DNA from: Dasyornis broadbenti | Taxonomy: Eukaryota > Chordata > Aves > Passeriformes > Dasyornithidae | Reading direction: 5' to 3' | DNA: 64,000 nt | NCBI GenBank assembly: GCA_013397935.1 | Contig: VZRN01001305.1 | Coordinates: 1,269,492 to 1,333,491, forward strand | Shown: piece by piece, positions 11,111 to 24,569 of the stretch | How the letters are laid out: each line of letters opens with the position of its first letter | Position numbering within the stretch: the first letter of the stretch is position 1 | The notes under the pieces: model-generated | Database searches by the model: none | Told to the model about the DNA's origin: nothing | What the model saw: only the letters and a program-made list of their open reading frames with translations | Position numbers and translations under genes: made by a program

Positions 11111-14100
11111 TCCTCAAAGCCTGTATCCCTCTGTTGCCACACTCTAATCATGGGTGTTATCCTACCACGAGACTGCAGTCCTGCAGCTGCACACAGATCT
11201 CTGGTACCCTGCACTGCATACTTCAATGAGATGTGTTAGAGAGTTCCTGGAGAGGCTTTGGGGGTTTTCTCCACGGTGGTGCCACAGTTCCTTGCTTAAG
11301 CCCAACTGTTGATTTTGCGATCCGCTCCTGTCACACCACCCTTTGCTGAGCCACCTTATGAGCCCCTCCCTCGCAGGACTGCTGACTACTTTCTCCCTCC
11401 TTGTCATGCCTCATTCAGACGGTGGCTTTGAGCACACAGAAGCTCTGACGTTTCCTTACAGCCGTGCCCATGCTCATGGGTGTGTCAGCCGTCACTCAGT
11501 GTGTCCATTAGCTAATTGAGCTAATTGAGTTTCGCTGTTTTCTTAAATTGCACTGAAGACAGTTTGCATTCCATTGTCACTGTTCTCCTGTGAGCTACTA
11601 CTGGCTGCAACCTTTTAGGAGCAGCAGACTTCCAGAAAGCAGATTTCTGTCTTGCATCTTCCTGCAGCTGTGAGAGCACAAACTGGGCATAAGAAGATTC
11701 ACCCTCAGCCCAGGCACTTTGCTGATCCGTTTTCAGCACTAGCCCTGTCCTGCTGAAGGCGAAGTGGTCAATGACTGCATCAATCTCACCTGCTGCAGGT
11801 GAGATGGTGCCTCTGTTCGCTTGCAGAGCAAACTCTGGTCAAAGGTTGATACACATGCCTTAGTCACTTCCCAGCAGACTTGGAGAGCTCTCATTTCAAA
11901 AATGTCCTAGGAGGCATGTCTGACAAATCTCTGGCAAATACAATTTAGCTCTGAAATCCATTGATATTCCTCTAAATAAGCCCACTTTGGGGATTTCCCA
12001 GGCTAGGTACAGACTAGGGTGGGATGTTCGCTGCACTTGCTCCCTGATAGCCAGGCCAAATTCTCCAGCTGCTCAGTAACCACAAACACTCAGGATGTGT
12101 CAGCACAGATGCTAGTTCTGCTAAGTGAAGATGTTTCTGCATAAAAATCTGGTTCTGAATATATCCCTGAGAAGGGGAACAGTCTCTTTTGGAGTGAGAA
12201 GTGATCCTGAGGTTGATGCCAGGTTGATCCCTCTCCATCAGTAGCTCCAGACTCCAAATGACCTTCAAAAATTGCTCCACCTTCATGTAAAACTGCAGCT
12301 GAGGAGGTTGTGTTCCTTTCAACCCTCTGCAGGTCTGTGTCACCTCTCAGGCTTGTCTCTGCAAGACAGTAGAGATCACCTGCCCTGAACTACCCCAGAC
12401 ATTCCCCTTGCAGGCATTGGACCAATAACAAAAGATTCCTTTCTTTCAAATCATGAGGGCTGCTGTCCCTGTTCCTCTATAGCCTTCCTGCCCATGCACT
12501 TTTCAGCCCATGTGAGCATGCGTGCCTACAGCAATACTTCCCAGACCTTGGATTTGGCTCTCTCCCTTTGTCCCCCCTCACTTGAGTCAGGCCACTCTGT
12601 TTTGGAGGTCAGGTCTTGGGCCTTGCTCCCTGCCAGCCCTTTGTGCTGACACTGCCCACAATGACTATATCCATGCTAAGGAGAGGGACTGTTGCTGTGA
12701 TTTGCTCTTAACTTTTCAAGGAAGACACTCCTGCCTTTCTTGACAGTGGCCCAGGAGGCAAATTACTTTGATGCATCACCTACTGGCAAAGAAAAGCCAA
12801 AATCATGCAGTACCCACAGGGTTTTTACCAACTCAAACCACTCTACCCTCTTCTCCCTGGCTTCACCCTCCCTTTCCTGATGGCAGAGAATAGGCAAGGT
12901 TGCAGCCTGCACCTCTCCAACATCCTTCCAGCAGCTCTGGGTGATACGTACGACTGGGGCTAATTTGTCAGGTAAATGGGAATGGATGGTCTGGGACGGA
13001 GCTTCAGTACCAACACTCATGCCCACTGCTTGGGACAAGGTGGTTTTGTTTGATGTTCTGCTTGTGATGTGGAAGTAGAGATAATTCAAGATCACCAGGA
13101 GCTGCCAGCTGCCCTGTGACAGGACACGTGGAGACGTGGAGCACAGCCTCTTGCTTTGGCCTCAGTGTTCCCAGGCTGAGTATGATGGTCTCCAGGGACA
13201 GAGCATTTCCCTGGAGGAGGGCAGTACTGTGCTGTTTGCAGGTCTGGAGGGGCCCAGGGAATCAAGGAACACTGAAAAACAGCAAAGTTGAGAGATGTTT
13301 GCTGGCTCATGGAAGTTTCCAAAGCCTCTACTGGGAATTACCGTCCTCTCCCTCTGCTGTTGCCTCATGTTCATTCACCTCCTATCCCCCCCACTTTCTG
13401 GCACACTGTTTTTGTTTCCCTCTTGTTTAGTGGCTATAGATAAGTCCTTGGCTATTATCAGCATCTCTTTCTGTTTGGACTAATCCAAGTGTTTTGCCTT
13501 ATTTTCATACTTTTCCTATCAACACGTACCGGGGGGCACGGAGAAACATCCACTGCTTTCCAATCATTTGAGTCACAGCTGGGGGCAGACCATCAGTCTA
13601 TTAGCATGCAATATAACCAATGGTCAGGGAAATTTCTCCCACAGCAGTCTGTGGAGATCGGGACATGGTCACAGTACTCAGTGGGTATCCCATAGGTACA
13701 CGCAGCTCTGGTCCTCCCAGGCCTTCCCACATGGTCCAGCTGGGCCAGCCCCCAGCAGGGAGGGATGGTGAGAGCCTGCACATTCTTCTGGTGCTCATCC
13801 TTTGAGGGAACTGTATTAGGAGGCTTCCTGCCATCTCTGAGTCATGTCAAAATCAGTCCCAAATATTCTCTTTGAAGTTCTTCACACAGCGCTGAAGCGA
13901 TCTTGCTTTCAAAGCAAGAAACAGGCAGGCTGCTTAAAAGGCACTTGAGCGCTCTCACATCATGTTCAGGCTGTATTAAAATTTTACCGTGCTGTTTCGC
14001 ACCTCAGATGAATCACAGTCGCTCCTGAAAAGCATTGGGGGCTAGAGGGGGAGGGTGGGATGTGTGCAAGGAAGGGGCTTATGAAAGGGATTATTAATGC

Positions 14101-17100
14101 ACAGAGATGTTTTGGTGTCTGAGAAAGGCCCTGAATGGCAGCTCTGTGCTTTTTTTCTCTGGGCTCATTATCAGTGAAGGGTGTAGCTGCTGAAGAGCTG
14201 CACAGAGCGAGGGGAGGACAAGGCTGCTGCTCAGGCGGGGATGAGCAGGGGAGAGGACGTGGGAACAGAGGGAGGTGGGTGCTGCCTGTCTCCCTGAGAG
14301 GCAGTTTCAGGTTACGAGTTCAATGCCTGCCTCTCTTTGGGAGGCTGCAATACGGCAAGTCATTTCTTGATGTGCAAACAATTAAAAAGAGGGTGTGTTG
14401 AGTGTGGAAGATGGAGAAAGCAAACACCTCCTCTGGGATCTGGGCTGTCTCTGCAGCTGCTCACCTGAGGCACCTCTTGCAGAGGGAACTTCACACAAGA
14501 AAAATGGCTGGGGGCATCAGGTTACTTGCAGGATGCAGTTTGAAAGCGTAGGAGATCTGCCTTGAACCTCAGGGTATAAAGGGTATTCCTCACTCTTTTA
14601 CACTGGCAGAGAGCAGGTCTCTTGGGTCATATCAGGATTTACAGTTGTCCTTTGGGTGTTCCCCAAGGTTGCCCGGTAATAACTGGAGAGAGGGCTGTGT
14701 GGGGAGGCAAGAGGGAAGGGTGTCTTTATTCCCCTCCCAGCATCATCCTTGGGCACAGGGAGCACATTTCCTGCAGTGACCACATGCTCTGGGGGAGCAA
14801 TCAGGACTAGCTGAGGGCTTCATTTTCGTCAGGTTTGTCATGGTTTCACAAGTTCTGCAGACGCCTGCTGGGTCCTTCAGTCTTGTTTTCTGGAGAAGGA
14901 GTGCTCCAGTCCCCAAGGCAAAGAAGTGCATGTCTTTGCCTCTTCCTCTTGAAAATTCCCTGCCTCCCTGCATCATCCCAGCCTCATTGCAAATAGGCTG
15001 CCCGAAGCCACTTGCCCTCCTGCAGACTCACATAGTCAGGCCTCCTGGGCAGGTGGAGAGGCCAGGAACAGACATTGTCTGCTGGGGTGGGAAGCACCTC
15101 CTTCCAGCTCTCCGGAGGCTGAGGTGCTGGCAAGGAGTGAGCAGCACACACTGGTGTGTGTTTCTGTCCCAGCCCTCTGGAGATTTCAGCACAGAGGGCT
15201 GACAGCGCTTGATGCCTGTGTGTGTCAGGTGCTGGCACAGAGTCTGCCTTCACTGGGCAGATGCATCACATGGCAGCTGGATCAAGGATAGGAGAAACCC
15301 TGGTGCTGCTCCTGACAGGGGAGGATGCTTTTCTATTTCTGATCACTACCTATTCACTCCAGAACCAGAAAGCAGAGGAGGCAACCTCTGGTTTTTTTCA
15401 ATGCTAATTTTCCATTCTTATTTGCCTGCCTCAGTGAGCCAAGCACCAAACCAAGGGCTCTATATATCCTCTGGGAACAAAACGCCCCCCCAAATAAGCC
15501 CTCATTTCTTTCTACTGAAGCGGAAATGTGCGGTCTCCCTTATCTAAAAGAGGGGTGGGGGAGAAGATGAACACAGGCCCAGTTCACCCTACTGCCACTC
15601 CCTCTGCTCTGGTTGATTTGCCACTGCCCCTCGTTGTACTGATGCCTGTCACTCTGCTGACAGCATGACAGACAAACACCAGTTTGCCTTGGCCAGAAAA
15701 CTTGCCTTGCAAAGAGAAAAAAGCCAGCTCAGGGCTTTTCACTTGGAGAGAAAGAGAGTGAGAAGAATAGACTTGAAAGCAAATTCCCATTTTTTTTGCT
15801 TCGGGTGAGAGCTTTTCCCACGCTCCATTGGAAGGAGTGCAAGGAGCAAATGTTTCCCAGCGCCTGTAAACACCAAACACTGCTGAGGAGCAAGGATAAA
15901 AGGCAGTCTTATTGGAGAGAGGCAAAAATCAGCAATGTGTGCTCCTGCAGTGCCTCATGCCTGTGTGTCTGCTCCTTCCATGCCAATGGTTTTTCCAGAC
16001 CTAGCCATGTTTTCTGGTTGTGGTGGGAGTGTCAGACCCTGGAATGCTCTGACATGAGGACAAGTGGTGTTTGCTGTCCTCCACAACGCTGCTCCACTGT
16101 CCTAGAGGCTATTGCTTCCTCTGTGAGAGTCCCAGCTACTGAACTAGGAAAAGGCTGGTGGGTTTGTTTCCCAAGCTGACACCTGCTTGACATTTTTTTG
16201 TGTTTGTCTGGCACTGGTCAAGGACCATTATCTCACTCTGCAAGACTTTTGCTTCTCCATCCACGGAAGGCTGGGAAAGCAAGCCTGGTTCACTCCATCT
16301 CCTGGGCCAGTGGTTTTGCCTGGCTCAAGCCCTGCCCCTCACCACTCTTCTTTGGTCTGGTTCCTGACTTCTGTCTTCAGAGTCAAGAATTGACTGAAAA
16401 CTGATCTGAAAAATCAATTAACATCCTGCCTTTTGCCAGTCATCAGCCCAGTCTTCAGGAGCAGCCTTTGCTAGAGCACTAAGTGCTTTGGGGCCTCCCT
16501 CCATCCTTTCCAAGTCCATGTGCTTTCCACAGAAAGCTGATGTTGAGCATCCAGTCTTCAACAGGGCTGTGCGAAACCCATCCATGCGTGGGAGAGCTTG
16601 CCCATGCAACTCGCACCCTGGGAACTGGTTCACCAGCTCTGCAAGCAGAGGCCTGTCCAGTGAGGGAGTCTGTGTCTTGGCTCTTGAGGAGCCATGTGTC
16701 TTTAAAGCACCCTGAGACATGAGAGATTTGAGGACAGCTGTTGGAAATGAGGAACCAGCTGACGCTGGGGATGCTCAGCAGGCATCCATGTGAATTTCGT
16801 TCAGCTTTTCAAGGAGACTCCTGTCAGGAGAAGTTTGGAAGCTGGTGCTCACTGAGCTGCTAGGGTTGTTAGCGTTTCTTCATCTCAAAGTGCTGGGGGG
16901 TTCTTGGAAATCTGTCCTGCTAAATGCCCCAGCAGGCTGGTGAGCCTGCTGCTTTTTCCAGCTGACCAAGTAAAGAGCATTTGTGACAAGAGTCCTGCCT
17001 AGGGGTCCCAGCTTTAAACATAGCACTGGCATCCAATTGCCAGTGCACCTTGGCGTCTTCTCATCAACGAGAAACTGTCTCCTTTGCCCCCCTCCCCTTG

Positions 17101-20100
17101 CCTTTGGTCTTGCTCAGAGAAAGCCTTGACTGTATCCTGCAAATGCCCGTATCTGCTCCTGAGATCTCCCTTTGTTTGGCTGCCAGCTTTCTGCACCTGC
17201 GTGCATGCCTGCTCTCCCTCCCTGCTGCGGTTAGTCCTTCCCTCTCCCAGCCCATGGGCAGGAAAGCGGGTTTTAGCCGTGTCCAAGGGGTAAGGGAGTG
17301 TTTGGCAATGGCAAGCATTCCCAATCCATCAGCAGCTGAGCTAGCCGTAGGTGGGATGGCGCACTCAAGCAGCTTGGTTATTTGTGAATGAAGCACGAGT
17401 TGCTCTGTGATTAACCCTCTGGATGGATCCTGCCCACATCTGTCCCAATGGGAGCTGGAATCTCCATGTTTCCTTTGCTAATTGAGCCTGAATTGTATTA
17501 GCTAATCCCATCCCCGAATCCCCCAGCTGTCCAAAGCTTACTAAGAGCAACCACGCACGCCGGCTAGGAGTGTGTGCTTGTCTCCTGTTGGGACAGGGAT
17601 TACTGTAAAAAAGTGTGTGTAGTTTTGGAGTGGGGTTTTTCTACCTTTTTTTTGGGGGGGGGCGCGACAGACAACACACTTGTTTTTCCTTGGCAATGTG
17701 TAGCTGACTGCCATAATGGCTATCTCCACTCCACCGAGAATATGCATCATAAGAAAACAGACAATCATCAGGTGATGTAAAGTCAGGGATACACAGAGTT
17801 AATCTTAGATGCTGTGTGCTCCCATGGTCCACCCTCTGCCATGGGGCCCACCCCCAGGTTTGTTCCTTTTCTTGCATCTATCACTGGAACAGGCTACTTG
17901 GGAGACAATGCCCTGCCTTGCCCTTTCCCGAGGGGGTGCTCCAGGTCACCACCAGACTCTACATCAGCATCACCAAGACCCTTCGAATGATGACAAGAAA
18001 CAGATGAGGGCCTTGGCCAGCTTGGACTTGAAGTATTCACCAGCTACACAGGGAAAGGAAACAAACTGGACAGACTGACTTGAGGGCATTCCCTGTCCAT
18101 GAGGAACCACAGCAGACAGACCACCAGCCCAGAGAAGCCTCTCCTCCAGAGACTTTGCTTGAACGGAAGAAGGAGGTGCTCTGCTACAGTTTCATCTTTT
18201 AAAGAAAAGCAGGGACTGAGTTATTAAAATCTTATCTATGTCATGCTCGTTTGCCTGAGCTTTTGTAGCCTCTTCTCCCACCCAAACCACCTCAAGGGAG
18301 AGTGGGGACTGGAGCAGCTGTGGGAGCCCCTGGCCACAGCACACAATGCACACTTGTTATTGGCACTGTCATATGCCTCTCTGCCCCCTCCCTCTTCCCA
18401 GCTCCACAACCGCTGCATCCCTACAGCACAGGCTGAGCATCCATCAAAAGGACTATTATCCCATGATTTCTTTACAGTCACTGTTGCTCTTGGGCATGGA
18501 GAACTGAGCTCCCCCTTTGACACAGTGCCCCGAGCAAAGGAATAGCGGTGCCTGTCGCTGGTTGGCATACTGATCTGCAGATTGTCACGGCAGCCAGGGC
18601 AGGATGGGGGGCTACTGCCTTCACATGGGGTTAGCAATTTAGGCCTTCATTCCAGTCCTACAAGGTAGACAGGTCCTACAGAGTTCATACTTTTGGCCTC
18701 CAGATGGTAGCAGCAAAGGTAACTTCCGTGGAGGAAGGGTGGTTAAGAGACCACATCCTTCATTCTTTATGGCTGATGTTTTTAAACTGCTCTTCCTGGG
18801 CTGGAGAAGAAAAGGGGCACAGAAACAAAGCCACCAACCTCTGGAGTATGCAAAGGGACTGTAGTGCATGGAGAGGCACTCAAGCAACTCATGAACAGCA
18901 CCAGGTGCTAACATGCCCAGAAGCCTGCTGGAAGTTCCCCTTTGCTCTTTCACCCCACAGACAGTAGCTGCTGGCACTGGTTGCCCCTGGCTCCATCACA
19001 GGTGCATTTTTCTTGCTGCGTATGAGCAGGCAAACTGGTGGCAGCACAGACAGTGCCACCCCTCTTCCACACAAAAGGATCTACCAGCTGTGATACCACG
19101 GGCAATGCTGGAGTCCTGGCAGGGATAGGCAGACATCCCAGCACATCAGGGACCATGGCCATGAGGAGATCTGTGTGCCACAAGGGGAAACTAAGATTTG
19201 CTCAACCACACAGTGTAGATCGTAAGTGACAAAAGATACCACATTTTTTCCTGTTGCTGGGTATTTTTAAGTCTCTTGGAGTAAAATGCACTGTTGGAAC
19301 CAGCAATCTTGGTAACTGGGCAACTGTGCTGGCCATGAGTGATGCTGAATCCACCTCCAGAGAGCTTTGCTGCTTCTGTCTGCCTACAGAGAAACTCACT
19401 TTGGGTTTATGCCTGTTTGTCTGCCTGTTCTCAAGGGGTTACTCTCACGGATGACACTTTGAAAACACGACTCGGTGATGGTCTCACTTCTGCCACTGAG
19501 GGATGGAACTTGAACCTCCAGTTGGCCTAAAGTTTCCCTTTGTGCTGTCAGGGTTGCTCTGAGATGTGCCTTGTTGCTGTGACAGTGTTCTGGAAAACAA
19601 TACATTGGGAGACATATGGTTGGCTAGGATATGTAGTCATGTCTTAGCAGGCATTGTGTACAGCTTTCCACTTGAGAGAGCTTCTTTTCTGCAAGTTTTC
19701 TTGGACATGGAGAAAATACCAAAAATGGACAATGATGAATACTGTACTGGAGAAACCACGGGACTTTACAGACATGTAAAATCCATCATGCTTGGTCTCA
19801 GACCTTACAGAATAATTGTTTTATAAAAACTAGAGGTTGTTCAATTTTCTACTGATATCTCTGGGCATTAACAGGCTGACTTCATTAGAAAAAAGAAACT
19901 TTAATTATCCTGTAATCCCAAGGCCTCTGGCATGGGAAACATTTTCCTACTTGGGGTAAACGTCTCAGGACAATTCACTCAGTTCAGTGCTGTTCCACTG
20001 TGAACATAGGATGAATTTTAAATCTGATTTTTCATCTCGAAACTGTCCCTGACTCTTCACTAAGAAAGCTTGCTGAGAAAATTATAGTGCTCTTATTGAA

Positions 20101-20727
20101 AAGAGAGGAGGATCTTTTTAAAGTTTCAGGTATGAAATTCTGATAACATGAATTTGAAGAAGTTTACCACCTTCCAGGATTAGCCAGCCATGCAGCCACA
20201 ACCTCATCTGGGCTGGTTAGCGCTGGGTTCTTTCATTCAAACCTTCTAAAATAGTGGAAATATCAGAAATTTGGGGCATTCATTTACCCAGCTCATTTTC
20301 CCCTCCCCCAGATGAGCTGATCTGTGCTAGGAGAGAGGTTTCTGTCATGATGAAGGCATTTCTGAGAGATAATTTACTTGTACGACTGGGTGCGATGGGA
20401 CTGGGATCCTGCATACAAAAAGACACAGCAAGTTGATTAGGAGTAGTTTGCTTGAAAGAAGAAGTGGGAGGTTGTTAAGCAGATGTCTTCATGGCAATAT
20501 GGCAAATTAAGTGGAGGAGTTCTGGGGTCTCTGGACTGCTTTAATAACTGATCAAAAAAGAAGAGACAACATGAACAGATAGCCACAACTGCAAAAGACC
20601 AGCCAGCCAGGATGTTTGCAAACTGTACTACTGCCAAAATTCCCTGAAGGAGAAGAATGTACAGGGATGATTGGTACCTGAGAAGGATTTTTTGCTCTAA
20701 GTTCTGTGCATATCTCCAGTTTCTGGT
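11111..20727. other. Intergenic, no gene seen; short palindrome
   Basis: I see no exon that can be supported, no RNA gene and no obvious transposon in this stretch upstream of PRAG1. A perfect inverted repeat with 8-base arms and a one-base centre lies at 13,902-13,918. The surrounding 13,860-14,040 is free of low-complexity sequence and could be a conserved non-coding element, but that needs alignment. A short G-run with adjacent T-run sits near 17,644-17,662. Confidence 0.5.
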
Positions 20728-20761
20728 TGTTTTTTTTTTTTTTTTTTAAATTATTATTATT
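20728..20761. repeat. Poly(T) / ATT simple repeat
   Basis: A run of about 19 T, followed by three A and a short ATT repeat. There is no recognisable retroposon body attached, so it is called only as simple sequence. Confidence 0.8.
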
Positions 20762-21269
20762 TGGGGCTTGGATTCTCCATTATGCGAGCCTATTTGCCTT
20801 TTTAATCCACTATTATGCATGAGACTAGGAATGCTTTGTTGCACTAAAGGAGCGGTGACTTAAGCAAGGAACTGCACTAAGACCCTGACCAGGGCAGGGG
20901 GAGAACTGTTTTGGTTTTCCCTAGTTTCAAAGAATTTACATGCTCAAAACTACACACCACAGAACAAGTACCAGGGTAAGTGAAGACCACTCCTTTTCCA
21001 ACCTGCCCTAAAGCATAGCTTAGACACTACAGTGAACAAAACCTCATCCTGTTCCCTTTTAATGAAGCCCAGCCTCCCACAGCAGCAGAGGTTTGAGATT
21101 TTCCTGAGATGCTGTCTGCAGTTTTTGCACACTAGGGTCAAATCCTGATTTCGGTTGCGGCAAACTTCTCTCCCTTCCACAGCATCCCTTCGAGATGAAC
21201 TTCCCATGTCCTTGCATGGCAAGCTAGACGAAGACGAGCGGACCCTTAGGCTCCCGGTACCTTCCAGCT

Positions 21270-22310
21270 GGATCAGTAGCGTCCTCAAGGCTGGTGTCGG
21301 GGTGCGGGGTGGGTGCGGGTGTAGGACCCTATGCGATCTGTGCGGGGCTGCTGGGTATGTGGGTGTCTGCATGCCCCGCGGGCTGATCCCCGCTGGGACG
21401 TCCCTGAGACAGTGCCTGTCTGCTGGGGCGGGGGTGCTGTGGGGATGTGGCTGCGAGCCGAGTGTGCCCCGCAGGGCGCGGGCAGAGCGCTTTGTGCGGA
21501 GCGAGGACGCGCGGGGGGCGCCGCTCCCGCCCGGGCCGTGCCCACGCCGTGCCCGAGGGGCGGGACNNNNNNNNNNNNNNNNNNNNNNNNNNNNNNNNNN
21601 NNNNNNNNNNNNNNNNNNNNNNNNNNNNNNNNNNNNNNNNNNNNNNNNNNNNNNNNNNNNNNNNNNNNNNNNNNNNNNNNNNNNNNNNNNNNNNNNNNNN
21701 NNNNNNNNNNNNNNNNNNNNNNNNNNNNNNNNNNNNNNNNNCGGCGCCGCCACTCGGGGCCGGGGCGGGGCTGCCCGGGGGCAGGGGCGGTGGGGCTGTG
21801 CCGCTGCCCACCGAGCATGCGGGCGGAGGGCCGGGGTGGGGGTCTGAAGCCGGTCGGGGGCGCATTCCGGTCCTGACCCCGAGACGCCCGCCCCGAGAGC
21901 CCCGGCAGGCCCTGCCCGGTAAACTTTTCCCGGTCCTGGTGGGCACCCGGCATCCCGGAGGAACCCTCTGGCAGCCAGAGCTACTTGGGCTGGGGGTTTG
22001 GGGCTTTTCTTTGCGCCGGAGCATCCTTATGCCGTAGCCTGGAATCTCTGTCCTAGGGAAAAGGTAGCCCTTACATAGGGTCCTCGCCGGTGCCCCGGGA
22101 CGCACGGGGTCTCCGGGGATGCCTCACACGCAGCTCCTGGTTTTCCGCGTGCCCGGGGGCAAACCAGGTCCTGGCTTTCGGTCCCTTATGCCCCGCCGAT
22201 CCCGGCCTGTTTCCCTGCGCGTGGGTTCACCGCGTGGGTTGGTGCGGGTGGGTCCCCGGTGCGCAGCCGGCGTGCGGACACGGGCCCGCCCCGGGATCTA
22301 GGCAGCGAGA
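21270..22310 (+). promoter_or_regulatory. PRAG1: CpG island, probable PRAG1 promoter
   Basis: Sequence composition changes sharply to very GC- and CpG-rich DNA with many GGGCGG-like boxes, for example around 21,540-21,566 and 21,760-21,790. It lies about 2 kb upstream of the first PRAG1 coding exon on the same strand, and no other gene start is near. This fits a TATA-less housekeeping-type promoter with a non-coding first exon spliced to the acceptor at 24,176. The first exon itself cannot be fixed, partly because 175 bases in the core of the island are missing. The orientation is inferred from the downstream gene; divergent transcription cannot be excluded. Confidence 0.65.
21567..21741. other. 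Assembly gap (175 N)
   Basis: A run of 175 undetermined bases inside the PRAG1 CpG island. Flanks are extremely GC-rich (CGGGAC on the left, CGGCGCCGCC on the right), which is a usual cause of sequencing drop-out. Open frames that run through the N stretch are artefacts. Confidence 0.99.
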
Positions 22311-24176
22311 AATGATGGCTGGAGATAGGGAAACCCTAGTGTTTAAGAGGAATTTAGCAGCGCCGAATATTACACCAGAAATGAAGAGTTTTTTCTGGCT
22401 CCTGTGCCTGCTTCCCTCCCTTTGATTTTTCTTTTTGATTTGCTGGCTCTCCTCAGGACACTTGTTCAACTTTGGGTGATGCTGGACACTGCATGCTAGA
22501 TCTGAAAGGAAAAAAAAAATGATAGAATATTTTTAAAGCTCTTTTCTCTGCAAGTACTGTTAATCTCGTTGAAGGCGTTGGAATATGCCTGAGAGTGATT
22601 CACTGCCCTTAGGTTATTCGGACTCTATGAAGTCCATGAACAAGCCTGTCTAAAACAGTGTCTTCCCTAAAAAGAGACATACAGCAATCTGGTTTGTGAA
22701 TCCCACCGACATTCCCCTTTTTCCTGCTTTTTCAAGAAAAGAAGCCTACCAGGTAGGAGTCTGCAGGTGCTAATGGTTTAGCCGGTCAAAGACACCCTTC
22801 CCGTAGGTGGCACTTGAATTCAGGTGATGATTGTGGATCAATGTCTCTCTTCCCTTTCACTTTGTCCCACCCAGGCTCTTACTAGTTGTCTTTCTTTATG
22901 CCATGCGGTGTGGGTGGCTGTTGGAGAGGCTGGCCAGGGCATCTCTGAGCCCAGAGGCTAGAATTTTTACTGCAGTGCCAGCGGGTTTAGGGGTGCATGT
23001 AACTGCAAAAGTGTCCATAGCTCTGGTGGTGTTCCAGTATGCCTGTGTGGAGGAAGCACTGGAGGATCAGGCTGGTAAATTTTGCTCATGTGCCTCCAGA
23101 ATTGGGGTGTAAAAGTGCCTGTTCACTTGGAGACCCTCAAGGAAGGGGCCTCATTTCTTCTGGAGATCTGCTGGCCAGGGGAGGATCACCTGAAGCTGGT
23201 TAGATGAGGAAGCGCTCTATGGAGCCACGTGGGGCAATCGTGTGCCCTGACACCCATAGCAGCTGGCTGCAATTTTTCTCATCTAGTTACATTCTCTGAT
23301 CTTCTCTTTCCTAATCCACTGAGCTTTTTGGGAGTCCTCGGAAGTATCTCCGAAGTTGTTAGTTCCAGGTATCTAGCTACTGGCTGAGTGCAATCAGACC
23401 TGACCAGGAAAGGGGAGGGGCGGGGGGCACAGGAATGCAGGAATGTCTTGTTCCTGGGGCATTTCCCTCCTGGGGAAGGAAGATGGGAAGGAATCCTTGT
23501 CTGTAAGGAATCGAAGAGCAAAACGTTTCTCCCCTTGCAGACAATGAATCGTTTCAGCGAGCTGACACTGTTATTTGTGGCTCTTGGCAAACCAGATAAG
23601 AGCATTCTGCCAGACACTTGCTCAAATCAGTGCCAGCCCCAGCCTTTCTGATTGCCTTTCACTGGGTGGGAGAGAAGCCTTTGTGTACCACGGCAGTAAT
23701 CACAGTGGTGCTTCTGGGTGAAGGAAGGTTGTTGCTGGTCCCCTTGGTTACACAGTCGCTGATGCTGGTCCTTGTGTCTCCAGGCCTTTTATTTTCCAGA
23801 GCGGATGCCACTTTGGAGAAGAAATTTTTCCTGCCTGGCTCTGTTTGTGGGCCGGTGAACAGCTATTTCCAAGACCCCTTTTTTTTTACCCTTGATCTAA
23901 ACCTTGCATGAGGCTGGTTATCCGTGCTCATTAAGCAGGGAATTAAATCACATAGGAATGTTGCTCGCTTGATGTCTTCTCTATTACAGAGCTATGCTTA
24001 GAAGTTGAGGCTTTTCAAGTGATTGTGTGGGCTTTAGCTAAGCTGTGAAAAAAAGCCTCGTAAACAATATGCCTTTGTGATGAAGGCAGAGTACGTGTAA
24101 TTATCACCGGTCCTATTGAAAATCTTCCCATTTAGGGGCATAATCAAACTAATCAGAGAGTGTTGTGCTTTTCCAG
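22311..24176 (+). other. PRAG1: Probable PRAG1 5' UTR intron
   Basis: Between the CpG island and the first coding exon I see no coding exon. The right edge has a good 3' splice site: a pyrimidine-rich tract ending TGTGCTTTTCCAG at 24,176. A second acceptor-like CTATTACAG ends at 23,989. One of these should join a non-coding first exon to the exon holding the start codon. Confidence 0.5.
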
Positions 24177-24569
24177 ATGACTAGGTGATCCTTACGAGTG
24201 GCTCGGGAGCAAATGCAAAATGAGCAGTGGAGGGCAGTGCAGAAGATGCAGTGGCCTCTCAGTCTGACCCACGAGGATTTGAAGATGTCTGTGTGCAGCG
24301 ACTTTGTGGAACACGTTTGGAAGCCTGGCTCCTGCAAAAACTGCTTCAACCCGAAGAGTTCCCATCGGCTGCAAACACCCCCAGACGTGGGAGCTTGTGG
24401 CGTGCTCCCGGATGGAGCTAGGACCAAGCCTGAGAGCTTCGTGTTGGAAGACGAAGGTGTAAATACTTCCCCCTTCTCAAAGCCAACAATTGCTGTGAAG
24501 CCAACAATGATAAACTCGGATGTTTCTGACGCGTGGGCGGATGTGAATATGAATGCAGATCTGTCACAG
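24177..24569 (+). other. PRAG1: PRAG1 first coding exon
   Basis: The exon starts after the acceptor ending at 24,176 and ends at the donor CAG|gtaatg. It encodes residues 1-108 from the ATG at 24,246, which has A at -3. The motif SDFVEHVWKPGSCKNCF, with a Cys-X2-Cys, is the conserved N-terminal block of PRAG1 and PEAK1. SKPTIAVKPT near residue 86 is also conserved. The frame has a TGA at 24,186, so the start must lie at 24,213 or 24,246. The exon ends in phase 0. Confidence 0.9.

Noticed and set aside
20950..22105. Several long frames on both strands around the CpG island
   Set aside because: They run through the N gap and owe their length to high GC content and undetermined bases.
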